From JBCCGI01 sp039029355 (GTDB lineage: Bacteria > Planctomycetota > UBA1135 > GCA-002686595): a stretch of DNA of 52,927 bases. Positions within the stretch are counted from its first letter, which is position 1. Every line of letters starts with the position of its first letter. The stretch lies in contig JBCCGI010000059.1 of assembly GCA_039029355.1 (NCBI GenBank), positions 1 to 52,927 on the forward strand. Reading direction: 5' to 3'. The notes under the pieces are model-generated. The model had not been told where the DNA came from, searched no databases, and saw only the letters and a list, made by a program, of their open reading frames with translations. Position numbers and translations under genes: made by a program. Of the stretch, positions 9,098 through 17,674 are shown in pieces.

Positions 9098-9404
9098 GTG
9101 GGATCCCTCCGGTGAAGCGCCGCAGCGAGCACGCGGTCGTGGCCGCGCTGATTACGAGCGTTGCGGCGGGTGCAAGAACGAAAGGCAAGGACACAAACGC
9201 AAGGAACTCTACGTTAGAGCTGCACGACGAAAGCGGGCGAGGAACTCTGTCCTGTTGTTGGGAACGGGCGGCAAGCTCTGGCGGCAGGACGGTTTGCGCT
9301 GTGACCTGGAAGCGAGGATTGCTCGCAGCCCGATCCCAAGCAGCGCCCGCAGATCCGTGGTAGTCTCGGTTCCTCGCATTCGTTCTCGCAACCCCAGGTG
9401 GCCC
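9098..9404. other. Divergent intergenic region with palindrome
   Basis: A 307-bp region between the minus-strand copper oxidase and the plus-strand FixH-like gene. It holds the CCTCC complement of a Shine-Dalgarno (9106-9110), a possible minus-strand promoter with TTGCAC and a TAATCA-like -10, a 13-bp palindrome (CTCTA cgt TAGAG, 9207-9219), and the TAGTCTCGG element at 9361. No convincing gene was seen. Confidence 0.4.
9361..9370 (+). promoter_or_regulatory. TAGTCTCGGT promoter-like element
   Basis: It matches the recurring TA-[T/G]-[A/T]-CTCGG element seen upstream of other genes here and lies 34 nt before the ATG of the FixH-like gene. No -35 box is visible at standard spacing. Confidence 0.35.
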
Positions 9405-9881
9405 ATGCGGATCCTTTCCCGTCCGACCTTGCCGGGCGCCATCCTCGCACTCGTGTCGTTCTGCGGCGCGTCCTGTTCAACACCGCCCGAAGCGGCTGTG
9501 TCGAGCACGTTCGAGCCCGCCGAAGCCAGCGCCGGTGCCGCCGACGCGCGCCTGCGCGCGGAAGGCAGCCGTGGAGGCGTCGTTGTGCTCTGCGCGTCGC
9601 GGCCGGCGCCGATCCCGCTCAACGAGCCGTTTGAGCTCGACGTCGAAGTGCGGTCAAGTGCCGCCCACGGACAAGCGGTGGACGGCGCGCGTGTCTACGT
9701 CACGGGTTGGATGCCCGACCACCAGCACGGCATGGTGCGTCAGCCGGAGACGACCGAGCTCGGCGGGGGGCGCTATCGCATCGAGGGGATGCTGTTCCAC
9801 ATGCCGGGGCACTGGGAGCTGCGCGTCGACGTCATCGCCGGACGCAAGCCCGAGCGCGCAACCTTCGACGTACACCTATGA
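9405..9881 (+). CDS. FixH/YtkA-like exported protein, candidate lipoprotein
   Basis: 158 residues. Residues 1-25 are a hydrophobic export signal with a weak lipobox (FCGASC). The C-terminal half (about 60-158) is a single beta-sandwich-like domain with HQHGMVRQPE and GRYRIEGMLFHMPGHWELRV, the pattern of FixH/YtkA-like domains, rich in His and Met and therefore a possible copper or haem-assembly accessory. The stop TGA overlaps the next ATG (ATGA at 9878), so it is translationally coupled to the di-haem peroxidase. It probably helps mature or supply metal to the peroxidase or oxidases; the exact role is not shown. AGGTGG lies close before the ATG. Confidence 0.75.
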   Translation: MRILSRPTLPGAILALVSFCGASCSTPPEAAVSSTFEPAEASAGAADARLRAEGSRGGVVVLCASRPAPIPLNEPFELDVEVRSSAAHGQAVDGARVYVTGWMPDHQHGMVRQPETTELGGGRYRIEGMLFHMPGHWELRVDVIAGRKPERATFDVHL

Positions 9882-11299
9882 AGCTAGGACGCTGCGCTGG
9901 GTGGGCCCTGTTGCTCTCCGTCGCCGTGGGGTGCCGCGGCCGCGCGGCTGCGGACTATGCGGCCACCGAGGATGGTCCGGAGGCGGTTCCCGCCGTCGCG
10001 CCGGCGCAGACCGGGGCGCCCTTCGCGCATCCGTTCGAGCCCGAAGCCGTGCGGGTCCTGCTCCACATGGCCGCGCTGCCCGCGCCCCCGGTCGATCCGA
10101 CCAACGCCGTCTCGGCCGATGCGCGCGCCGCCCATCTGGGGCGCTTCCTGTTCTTCGACGAGCGCCTCTCGGGCACCGGCGAGATCTCCTGTGCAACCTG
10201 CCACGACCCGACGCGGTCGTGGACCGACGGCCGCACGATGGCGTCGGGGACCGCACCGATGACGCGGCACACCCCGTCGCTGTGGAACGTGGCCTACAAC
10301 CGCTGGTTCTTCTGGGACGGGCGGGCCGACAGCCTCTGGGCGCAGGCGCTGGCGCCGCTGGAAGACCCGGCGGAGCATGCTGGGAGCCGGCTCCAGTACG
10401 CGCACCTGATCCACGACGACCGGGACCTGCGGGAGGCGTATGAGCGCATCTTTGGCCCGCTCCCCAAGCTCGGGGACGCGCACCGCTTCCCCGCGGAGGG
10501 GCGTCCGGTTCCCGGCGACGTCGACCACCCGCACCACCGCGCTTGGATGGCGATGACGGCCGACGACCGCAACGCGATCGACCGGGTGTTCTCCAACCTG
10601 GGCAAGGCGCTGGCGGCGTTTGAGCGCCGGCTCGTCTCGCGCGACTCGGCCTTTGACCGCTACGTCGCCGCGCTGCGGCGGGGCGATCCGGCGCCGCCCG
10701 CGGACTTTCCGCCCGCGGCGGTCCGCGGCCTCGCGCTCTTCCTGGGCAAGGGCGAGTGCCGCAGCTGCCACCACGGACCGAACTTCACCGACAAGGAGTT
10801 CCACAACACGCTCCTGCCGACGCGCGCCGGAGGCATCGCCGGAGAGGGCGGCCGCCTGGACGCCGCGCCGCTGGTGCGCGCGGACCCGTTCAACGGGGTG
10901 GGCGCCTACAGCGACGACCCCTCGGGCGAGGCCGAAGCCAAGCTCCGCTTCCTGGCGGTGCACGGAGACGACCACGGCAAGTTCAAGACGCCGAGCCTGC
11001 GCAACGTGGCGTTGACGGCGCCCTACATGCATCAGGGGCAGTTCGAGACGCTGGAGGAGGTGCTGCACTTCTACTCCACCCTCGACGAGGCGCCGCGCTA
11101 CTCGCGGCATCCCGACCCGTTGATGCAGCCCCGCAACCTAAGCGAGGAGGAGATCGCCGACCTGGTGACCTTCCTCGGCACGCTGACCGACGACCGACTA
11201 CCCGCCGAGCTTACCGAGCCGCCGCCGTCGCCCCTGTTGGGCGAGGCCGCCTTCGCCGTCGGAAAGGAGGCCGCATCGCAACCGCGCGCTCCCCGCTAG
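9878..11299 (+). CDS. Di-haem cytochrome c peroxidase / MauG-family lipoprotein
   Basis: 473 residues. The signal ends in a lipobox with Cys19 (AVGCRG). Two c-type haem sites are seen: CATCH (105-109) and CRSCH (294-298), the spacing of bacterial di-haem peroxidases. Other family motifs are GRFLFFDERLSGTG before haem 1, WNVAYNRWFFWDGRA and FKTPSLRNVALTAPYMHQG near the C-terminus. It should reduce hydrogen peroxide, or oxidise a partner protein as MauG does, in the periplasm. The start overlaps the FixH-like gene by 4 bp. The nearby copper oxidase on the other strand produces peroxide, which gives a plausible functional link. Downstream, CGCTCC/GGAGCG around the stop could form a weak hairpin. 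Confidence 0.9.
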   Translation: MKLGRCAGWALLLSVAVGCRGRAAADYAATEDGPEAVPAVAPAQTGAPFAHPFEPEAVRVLLHMAALPAPPVDPTNAVSADARAAHLGRFLFFDERLSGTGEISCATCHDPTRSWTDGRTMASGTAPMTRHTPSLWNVAYNRWFFWDGRADSLWAQALAPLEDPAEHAGSRLQYAHLIHDDRDLREAYERIFGPLPKLGDAHRFPAEGRPVPGDVDHPHHRAWMAMTADDRNAIDRVFSNLGKALAAFERRLVSRDSAFDRYVAALRRGDPAPPADFPPAAVRGLALFLGKGECRSCHHGPNFTDKEFHNTLLPTRAGGIAGEGGRLDAAPLVRADPFNGVGAYSDDPSGEAEAKLRFLAVHGDDHGKFKTPSLRNVALTAPYMHQGQFETLEEVLHFYSTLDEAPRYSRHPDPLMQPRNLSEEEIADLVTFLGTLTDDRLPAELTEPPPSPLLGEAAFAVGKEAASQPRAPR

Positions 11300-11437
11300 G
11301 AGCGGGAAGCGCAACAGGACACCGTACCGAAGACCGTTTCAGAATGAACGGGCCGCGCCGCACCTTGCCCCCCCCCGGACGCCGGCCGACGCCCGTTGCC
11401 GTCTCGCCATTTCCGAGCCCTCCAAAGGGGGAGAGCC

Positions 11438-13249
11438 ATGAAGCGCAGAAAGTCGAACACCGAAGCCACTCCCGAAACGGGTACCCGCAGCAAGGGCCTG
11501 AGCCGCCGTCAACTCCTCCGCGCCGGGACCGGAGCCGTGGCCGCCGCCTCGGTCGGCGGTACCGCCGAGGCGTGGCGGACCGGCGCGCCCTTCGTCCGTA
11601 CCCGCGCGCGGCACTCGCTGCAGGTGGCGTACGTCCCGTGGCACGAACCGCCCGTCGTCTCCTCCTCCGGGGGGCAGCTCTTCTACACCTTCAACGTGCT
11701 GGGCAAGGAGAAGGAGACGCTCTCCTGCACCGGCAACTTCTTCAAGGATGTCCTGCGGAGCTACAACGGCCTGAAGGTCGGAGCGACGCTCAAGGTCAAG
11801 CGCGGCGACGAGATGATCTTCAAGATGATCAACCACCTGCCGCCCGACGTCTGCAACCCGGACAACTTCGACAACTGTTGTCCCACGTTGTCCGGCGCGG
11901 CTTCGCCCTGCTGCCTGACGCCGTTCGACCACAACCAGCCGCACTGCTTCAACACGACCAACCTCCACACGCACGGGCTGCACGTCTCGCCGGCGTCGTA
12001 CCTGAACGAGAAGGGCGAGCTGATTTGCTCCGATGAGGTGCTGCTCGAGATCAAGCCCGGCAAGTCGCAGCGCTTCTGCATCCGGCTGCCCGACTTCCAC
12101 GCGCCCGGGTCCTACTGGTACCACGCGCACAAGCACGGGGCGACGGCGATCGCGCTGAGCTCCGGCAATGCGCTTTGCGGGGCGCTCATCGTCGAGGACG
12201 ACGTGGATGAGATGATCGTCCCGGACGACACCCCGGACCGGGTCTGGCTGATCCAGGAGCAGCTCGGCGACCAGGCCAGCCTCGTGTATTCCTGCCTGCC
12301 GGGCAGCTTCACGAGCACGTTCACGGTCAACGGCCAGTTCCAACCGACGCTGAAGATGCACCCGGGCCAGGTTGAGCGCTGGCGCTTCATCAACGCCTCC
12401 GCCACGCCCCGCGGCTTCGGAGAGATCCAGCTGCTGGACCCGCTTGGGAACCCGCTCGAGATGCACCTGGTCGCTGTGGACGGGATTACGTTCTACGGCC
12501 AGTCTCCGCAGCCGAAGACCACCTGGCAGGTCGCGCCCGGAGGGCGCGCCGACTTCCTTGTGAAGATCCCGCCGCTGAGCCCCGTTGACGGCATCTACAC
12601 GGTGCGCAAGGCGATGGACCCGACGGTCTTCGTGACCGTCGACCAGGACCTGGCCTACATCGTGCTCTCGGGGCCGATCTACACCGACAAGATCCCGGAC
12701 AAGCTGCCCCAGCGGCCGAAGCGTACTTGCTATCTGGAGCCGATCTTCGACGCCGTGCTCAAGCCCGACATCGTCGACTTCGGCGTTGCCGGCGGCGGGT
12801 GCGGTGGCGCCTCCTGCACGCCGATCCCGCAGGTCTTCACGATCCAGGGACAGCCGTTCGATCCCAACGTCGTGAATCACAACGTCCCGCTCGGAGCGGT
12901 CCAGGAGTGGCAGCTCGCCAACAACGCGGGCTCGCTGCACCCGTTCCACATCCACGTCAACCCGTTCCAGGTGGTGGGCGAGCCGGTCAACCCGGCCGGG
13001 CCCGACAACCCGACCAACTGGATGTGGCGGGACACGGTCTCGGTGCCGACGTCGGGCGTGAACATCCGCTCGCGCTTCCTGACCTTCGACGGCAAGTTCG
13101 TGCTGCACTGCCACGTCCTCAACCACGAGGACCTCGGCATGATGCAGATCGTCCAGGTCGGCAACACGATCTACGACCCGAAGACGGGCGCGCGGCTGGC
13201 CGGCGACGGAGTCGGACCGTGCCAGGCCGTTGAGAAGTGCAAGATCTAG
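11438..13249 (+). CDS. Tat-exported multicopper oxidase
   Basis: 603 residues from ATG 11438, chosen because AAAGGGGGAG lies just upstream; a longer in-frame reading starts at 11396. A twin-arginine signal is present (SRRQLLRAG, 22-30). The copper ligands are in the usual places: LHTHG (176-180), WYHAHKHG (227-234), HPFHIHVNPF (501-510) and HCHVLNHEDLGM (557-568). The last supplies type 1, 2 and 3 copper ligands, with Met as the probable axial ligand. A Cys-rich insert (residues about 139-170, six cysteines including two CC pairs) precedes the first HxH motif and is not typical of the family. It should oxidise phenols, metal ions or other donors and reduce oxygen to water. The gap to the peroxidase is 138 bp, so it may have its own promoter. 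A strong hairpin follows the stop. Confidence 0.92.
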   Translation: MKRRKSNTEATPETGTRSKGLSRRQLLRAGTGAVAAASVGGTAEAWRTGAPFVRTRARHSLQVAYVPWHEPPVVSSSGGQLFYTFNVLGKEKETLSCTGNFFKDVLRSYNGLKVGATLKVKRGDEMIFKMINHLPPDVCNPDNFDNCCPTLSGAASPCCLTPFDHNQPHCFNTTNLHTHGLHVSPASYLNEKGELICSDEVLLEIKPGKSQRFCIRLPDFHAPGSYWYHAHKHGATAIALSSGNALCGALIVEDDVDEMIVPDDTPDRVWLIQEQLGDQASLVYSCLPGSFTSTFTVNGQFQPTLKMHPGQVERWRFINASATPRGFGEIQLLDPLGNPLEMHLVAVDGITFYGQSPQPKTTWQVAPGGRADFLVKIPPLSPVDGIYTVRKAMDPTVFVTVDQDLAYIVLSGPIYTDKIPDKLPQRPKRTCYLEPIFDAVLKPDIVDFGVAGGGCGGASCTPIPQVFTIQGQPFDPNVVNHNVPLGAVQEWQLANNAGSLHPFHIHVNPFQVVGEPVNPAGPDNPTNWMWRDTVSVPTSGVNIRSRFLTFDGKFVLHCHVLNHEDLGMMQIVQVGNTIYDPKTGARLAGDGVGPCQAVEKCKI

Positions 13250-13261
13250 CACGCCTCTGCC

Positions 13262-13289
13262 GGGGCCCGGTGCGCTGACGCCGGGCCCC
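13262..13289 (+). terminator. Strong GC hairpin after the multicopper oxidase
   Basis: A perfect 9-bp stem, GGGGCCCGG (13262-13270) and CCGGGCCCC (13281-13289), with a 10-nt loop, starts 12 bp after the stop codon. No T run follows, so its strength as a terminator is uncertain. Confidence 0.6.
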
Positions 13290-13372
13290 ATCGCCGATCC
13301 GACCGCCGCTGGACGCCGGTCCAGGCTCCGAAATCACGCGCCGGATGCGCCGGCTCAACGAGGTTGCTTGTG

Positions 13373-15604
13373 ATGCGCTTGCCCGTGCTCGTTCTTCTGT
13401 GCTGGTCCACACCGCTTCTCGCCGCGCCCTTGGATCCGGGGGGAGGCGAAGGCGGCTCCGACCGCGACATGCACGCGCTGCTCCGGACCATCGCGAACCA
13501 TGCCTCGGAGAGCGAGTACCAGGGCGATGCGACGATTCGCGAGCTCGGCGACGAGCTTGCAGCGCTGGCCCCCGACGCGCCGGAGAGCCGGCGCGGGGAC
13601 GTGCTGTACGCCCTCGGCTTCGCCGAGCTCCTCCACGGCCGCGAAGAGGACGCGCTCGGGCACCTCGAGGAGGCGTATGCGCTCCTCGCCGCCGGCGCTT
13701 CGCGCTCCCAGCGCGCCGAGCACCTGCGGGCCCTGGCGGTCGCCTCGCTACGGCGTGCCGAGACCGAGAACTGCTGCCAGTTCAACAACCCCGACAGCTG
13801 CATCGTGCCCCTGCAGGGCGCGGCGATCCACACGAGGCCGAACGGCTCGCAGGCCGCGGTCGGGTATCTGGAGCAGCTGCTCGAGGTCGTGCCGGTCTCC
13901 GACCCCGACTACCACCTGGCGCAGTGGCTGCTGAACGTGGCCTACATGACGCTCGACCGCTACCCCGACGACGTGCCGCCCGAGCACCTGGTCGCGCCGG
14001 AGCACTTTCGGTCCGAGCGGGCCTTCCCGAGGTTCGTCAACGTCTCGAGCGAGCTCGGCCTGGATACCTTCAGCCTGGCCGGCGGCGTCGTGGTCGACGA
14101 CCTCGACAACGACGGCGACTTCGACGTCATAAGCTCGTCGCACGACGTCAAGCAGGAGCTGCGGCTCTTCCTCAACGACGGCGCCGGCGCGTTCCAGGAG
14201 TGCTCGCAGGCGGCCGGGCTGGGCGGCCTCTACGGCGGCGCCAACCTGGCCCAGGGAGACTACGACGGCGACGGGTTGCCCGACGTCCTCGTGCTCCGCG
14301 GCGCGTGGCTCGAGGAGGAAGGGCTACACCCGAACTCGCTGCTGCGCAATCTCGGCGTCGACGACGACGGGCAGCTGCGCTTTCGGGACGTCACCTTCGC
14401 CGAGGGGCTGGGGGGACCGCACTACCCGACCCAGGCGGCGGGCTGGGCCGACTTCGACCTCGACGGCGACCTGGACGTGTTCGTGGGCAACGAGAGCACC
14501 CACACGCTGACCGCGCCGTGCCAGCTCTTCCGCAACGACGGCCCTTCCTCCGGGGAGCGCGGCCGCTTCCTCGACGTGGCCCTGCGGGCGGGGGTCCAGA
14601 ACCTCGAGTTCACCAAGGGCGTCTCGTGGGGCGACTACGACGCCGACGGCGACCCCGACCTCTTCGTATCGAACTTCATCAAGGACAACCGGCTCTACCG
14701 CAACGACGGCGACGGGACCTTCACCGACGTGGCCGAGTCGCTGGGAGTCAACCACCCGCGCCCCAGCTACCCGGCGTGGTTCTGGGACTACGACAACGAC
14801 GGCGAGCTGGACCTCTTCGTGTCGTACACGGCGCACCCGGCGGGCCGCGTCGCCGCGTACTACACGGGCGCGAGCGCGCGCATGCCCCCGACCTGGACCT
14901 GCGGCTTCTACCGCAATCTCGGGGACGGCTCGTTCGAGAACGTCGCGGGGAAGGTCGGCCTCGACCGCCCGATGATGCCGATGGGCTGCAACTACGGCGA
15001 CCTGAACAACGACGGCTATCTCGACTTCTATCTGGGCACGGGCGGCCCCGACTTCGCGAGCATCATGCCCAACCTGATGTACCTGAACGAAGGCGGAGAG
15101 CGCTTCGCCGACGTCACGATGGCCGGCGGCTTCGGGCACCTGCAGAAGGGGCACGCCATCGCCTTCGCCGACATCGACCTCGACGGAGACCAGGACGTCT
15201 TCCAGCAGCTCGGAGGCTCCTACGAAGGAGACCGCTACCACGACGCGCTGTTCCGCAACCCCGGCTTCGACAACCGCTGGCTGGGGGTGAAGCTGATCGG
15301 CACGACCTCGAACCGCTCCGCCATCGGCGCCCGCATCGAGGTCGTGATCGAGGAGCCCGAAGGCCAGCGAACGGTCTACCGGCACGTGAGCTCGGGCGGC
15401 TCCTTCGGAGCGAGCCCGCTCGAGCAGCACGTCGGGCTGGGCCAGGCGCGGCGGATCGCGCGCCTGACGGTGACCTGGCCCGGGAAGGGCCGCGAGCAGG
15501 TCTTCACCGAGGTGCCGCTCGATCGGCGGCTGGTGATCACCGAAGGGGTGCCCGAGCCTGTGCTCCGACCGCTCGAACGGCAGGCGAGCCCAGCGTCCCG
15601 GTAG
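13373..15604 (+). CDS. CRTAC1-type exported protein: TPR-like region, FG-GAP/VCBS propeller, ASPIC/UnbV domain
   Basis: 743 residues from ATG 13373, preferred over TTG 13364 because the signal peptide (MRLPVLVLLCWSTPLLA) begins there and a GAGG lies 9 nt before it. Residues about 20-190 are helical and TPR-like with a conserved cysteine block (ENCC and DSCIVPLQG). Residues about 215-600 contain repeated calcium loops (DLDNDGDFDV, DYDGDGLPDV, DLDGDLDVF, DYDADGDPDLF, DLNNDGYLDF). The C-terminus (about 630-730) is an ASPIC/UnbV domain with WLGVKLIGT, SAIGARIEV and YRHVSSGGSFGAS. This architecture is common in planctomycete exported proteins of unknown function. The gene follows the multicopper oxidase on the same strand, but a hairpin between them argues for partly separate expression. 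Confidence 0.88.
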   Translation: MRLPVLVLLCWSTPLLAAPLDPGGGEGGSDRDMHALLRTIANHASESEYQGDATIRELGDELAALAPDAPESRRGDVLYALGFAELLHGREEDALGHLEEAYALLAAGASRSQRAEHLRALAVASLRRAETENCCQFNNPDSCIVPLQGAAIHTRPNGSQAAVGYLEQLLEVVPVSDPDYHLAQWLLNVAYMTLDRYPDDVPPEHLVAPEHFRSERAFPRFVNVSSELGLDTFSLAGGVVVDDLDNDGDFDVISSSHDVKQELRLFLNDGAGAFQECSQAAGLGGLYGGANLAQGDYDGDGLPDVLVLRGAWLEEEGLHPNSLLRNLGVDDDGQLRFRDVTFAEGLGGPHYPTQAAGWADFDLDGDLDVFVGNESTHTLTAPCQLFRNDGPSSGERGRFLDVALRAGVQNLEFTKGVSWGDYDADGDPDLFVSNFIKDNRLYRNDGDGTFTDVAESLGVNHPRPSYPAWFWDYDNDGELDLFVSYTAHPAGRVAAYYTGASARMPPTWTCGFYRNLGDGSFENVAGKVGLDRPMMPMGCNYGDLNNDGYLDFYLGTGGPDFASIMPNLMYLNEGGERFADVTMAGGFGHLQKGHAIAFADIDLDGDQDVFQQLGGSYEGDRYHDALFRNPGFDNRWLGVKLIGTTSNRSAIGARIEVVIEEPEGQRTVYRHVSSGGSFGASPLEQHVGLGQARRIARLTVTWPGKGREQVFTEVPLDRRLVITEGVPEPVLRPLERQASPASR

Positions 15605-15606
15605 CG

Positions 15607-15813
15607 TCAGGGCACGAGCTCGACGCTGACCGGGTTGCTCACCGCCTCGAGCCCGGTGCCGAAGGCGTCGATCACCGCGTAGGCGTGGGACAGCACCAAG
15701 CCCGCGAGGGCCGGGTCGGTCCCGGTCGCGGCGACGACCGAGGCGGCGCCTGCGCCTGCGGCGTCGAGCGTGCCCAGGGCCAAGCCGCGTGTTCGGGTCA
15801 ACGGTCTCACCAC
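15607..15813 (-). pseudogene. Remnant of an exported-protein C-terminal tail
   Basis: A short minus frame ends with LAGLVLSHAYAVIDAFG and VSNPVSVELVP. This resembles the last part of the beta-helix protein at 25813-28035 (LWHAFFVADFD, HPSNPAQLTIQ). Nothing upstream in the same frame looks like the body of such a protein, and no signal peptide or good start is seen. I read it as the 3' end of a gene whose body was lost. Confidence 0.4.
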
Positions 15814-15929
15814 CCGCGCAGAGAGCCCCGGAAGCGAGCGCGGCGCGGGGGGCCTTCATCTGCCCTGGGCCCGCTCGAGGAACGCCCGCAGAGTCCGTTG
15901 GTCGAGGCGCCGGTCGTCCCTCACAGGCG

Positions 15930-16412
15930 ATGCCCTGCCTAGCCGCGCTGCTGCTCTCCCAGTCCGTCGAGATGTTCCGGCCGGTACATCACCCGGTGCC
16001 GTCCTCGGACAACATCTCTGCCCTCGGGCTGGGCGACGTGGACGGTGACGGGCGCACGGACTTCGTGCAGAGCAGCTCCAGCAGCCGCTGGCGGGTCCTG
16101 ATCGGCGACCCGGGCGGCGCGTTCCACGCCTCCGGCGGGGCGGAGACCGACGGCGTCTACTTCAAGGACATCGAGCTCGTCGACGTCGACCTCGACGGCG
16201 ACTTGGACGGGTTCCACGGCGTCTTCCGAGCGGGCTGGGAATGCGGCGTCGTCCTCAACGACGGCACCGGCAGCTTCACGCCCCGACCCGGCGCCTACGC
16301 GCTGGAGTACATCGGCTTGGCCGCCGGCGTCACCGTGTACCTCCAGGCGCTGCACCTGGGCTCCCGGGCGCAGCTCACCAAGCGTGATCGCGTGACGTTG
16401 GCGGCGCTGTAG
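15930..16412 (+). CDS. Short FG-GAP protein, probably an internally deleted remnant
   Basis: 160 residues from ATG 15930 (MPCLAALLLSQ). Residues about 28-115 hold FG-GAP-like units (ALGLGDVDGDGRTDFVQ, LVDVDLDGDLDGFHG). After residue about 120 the sequence jumps to a tail (VTVYLQALHL) like the C-termini of the two hydrolases nearby (IYTQAVVL and FYLQALQL). Full-length relatives would have many more propeller units, so this is probably a deletion product, perhaps still translated. The N-terminus is only weakly signal-like. It faces the hydrolase gene tail to tail with a hairpin between them. Confidence 0.5.
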   Translation: MPCLAALLLSQSVEMFRPVHHPVPSSDNISALGLGDVDGDGRTDFVQSSSSSRWRVLIGDPGGAFHASGGAETDGVYFKDIELVDVDLDGDLDGFHGVFRAGWECGVVLNDGTGSFTPRPGAYALEYIGLAAGVTVYLQALHLGSRAQLTKRDRVTLAAL

Positions 16413-16441
16413 GCGCCGGTGCCGCGGCGGCGCCCGGCGCC
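16412..16441. terminator. Bidirectional hairpin between convergent genes
   Basis: GGCGCCGG (16412-16419) pairs with CCGGCGCC (16434-16441). It sits exactly in the 30-bp gap between two convergent coding ends. Confidence 0.55.
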
Positions 16442-16442
16442 G

Positions 16443-17651
16443 TCAGGGGAGCACGAGCGGCCGCACCGCGGTGAAGCCGCCGCCCGAGCCCAACACCACC
16501 GCCTGGGTGTAGATCGTGACTCCCACCGACCCCACCGGCGTGGGGATCGGCGCCTCGAAGACGCCGTCGGGCTGCACCGTGAGCTGATAGAGCACCGCGC
16601 CCTGCGCGGGGTCGATGCCCAGCAGGCCGAAGGCGGTCGGAATCGCCGCCGGCGCCAGCGAGAAGGCCGCCGCCGCCAGGTCGCCCGGCACGCCCGCCAG
16701 GCCGATCGCGGAGGTCGACGCACTCAGCTCGCTGGGAGCGGCCCAGTGCAGCGGGTCGGCGAAGCGCGCGTCGAGGGTGACCGGCTCGACGGCGGCGCCC
16801 TCGCCGAGCAGGTCGATGTAGAGCTCCTCCTCGCCCTTCACCTCGGCGCGCAGGAACCCGGTGACGAAGCGCCGGTGCAGGCGCTGCTGCTCGTCCGGCG
16901 CCATCGGCTCGCCGAAGCCGGGGACGTCGGTGGGGCCGAGGTGCCCCATGCCCTCGACCTCGACGTGGACCGCGCGGCCGGTCTCCTGGCACAGCTGGAA
17001 GTAGGGGAACGTCATGGTCGCCACCGGGCAGGTGGTGTCGACCGAGCCGGCGAGGATCAGCGCGTCGCCGTCCCAGGTGGAGAGGTTGGCCGAGCCGCCG
17101 GCCGAGCCGCCGAGCGACCCGCCCTTCCACGGCTGCAGGGCGACCACCGTGCGCACCTTGGGCTCGTCTTCGATCAGGTAGAAGAGCGCGCCGCCGCCCA
17201 TCGAGTGTCCGGCGGCCGACCACGGGTCGTCCGAGACCAAGCCCGCGTAGAAGCTCTGGGCATCGTCCGACTCCGCGTCGAGCCAGTTCAGCATGTCGGC
17301 GGTGTCCTGAGCCTCGGGCTGCATCGTGCCGCCGAAGCCGGTCTCGGTGCCGATCGAAGCGACGACGAAGCCCCAGCTCGCGATGTGCGTGGAGAGCTCG
17401 CTATAGATCTCGGGGACCCCGAGCCAGCCGTGCAGGAAGCCGACCAGCGGATAGGGCCCTGAGCCGGGGTCGGGCGTGGCGCCCGCGCCCGCGGAGAGCG
17501 CGGGATAGAAGATCCGGCCCTGGGCCGTCCCGAGGGTGGCGGGGAAGGTGGCGTCGACGAAGCCCACCGGGTAGGGCCCGGGGTCTTCGATCTCCTGGGC
17601 GTTGAGGGGCAGGGCGAGGGCGAGGAGGGGCACCAGCTGAAGCGGTCGCAT
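16443..17651 (-). CDS. Secreted alpha/beta hydrolase (chlorophyllase/PET-hydrolase-like fold) with C-terminal tail module
   Basis: 402 residues from ATG 17651, where the signal peptide (1-18, cleavage at NAQE) starts. The hydrolase domain (about 45-265) has the oxyanion-loop motif FLHGWLGVPE, nucleophile Ser150 in GHSMGGG, Asp205 in AGSVDTTCP and His237 in EGMGHLG, a complete catalytic triad. It is likely an extracellular esterase; the substrate is not predictable. The last 110 residues are a tail module related to that of the paralogue at 22226-23488 (PTAFGLLGID, IYTQAVVLG). The element TATACTCGGC ends two bases before the ATG, so a leaderless message is likely. Upstream lies a frameshifted gene that reads into this frame. 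Confidence 0.82.
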   Translation of the reverse strand: MRPLQLVPLLALALPLNAQEIEDPGPYPVGFVDATFPATLGTAQGRIFYPALSAGAGATPDPGSGPYPLVGFLHGWLGVPEIYSELSTHIASWGFVVASIGTETGFGGTMQPEAQDTADMLNWLDAESDDAQSFYAGLVSDDPWSAAGHSMGGGALFYLIEDEPKVRTVVALQPWKGGSLGGSAGGSANLSTWDGDALILAGSVDTTCPVATMTFPYFQLCQETGRAVHVEVEGMGHLGPTDVPGFGEPMAPDEQQRLHRRFVTGFLRAEVKGEEELYIDLLGEGAAVEPVTLDARFADPLHWAAPSELSASTSAIGLAGVPGDLAAAAFSLAPAAIPTAFGLLGIDPAQGAVLYQLTVQPDGVFEAPIPTPVGSVGVTIYTQAVVLGSGGGFTAVRPLVLP

Positions 17652-17653
17652 GG

Positions 17654-17663
17654 GCCGAGTATA
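17654..17663 (-). promoter_or_regulatory. TATACTCGGC promoter element abutting the ATG
   Basis: On the minus strand CTATACTCGGCCC runs directly into ATG 17651. If TATACT is a -10 box, transcription would begin at or next to the start codon. No -35 hexamer is visible 16-18 bp upstream. Confidence 0.5.
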
Positions 17664-17674
17664 GGGCTCCCGCG

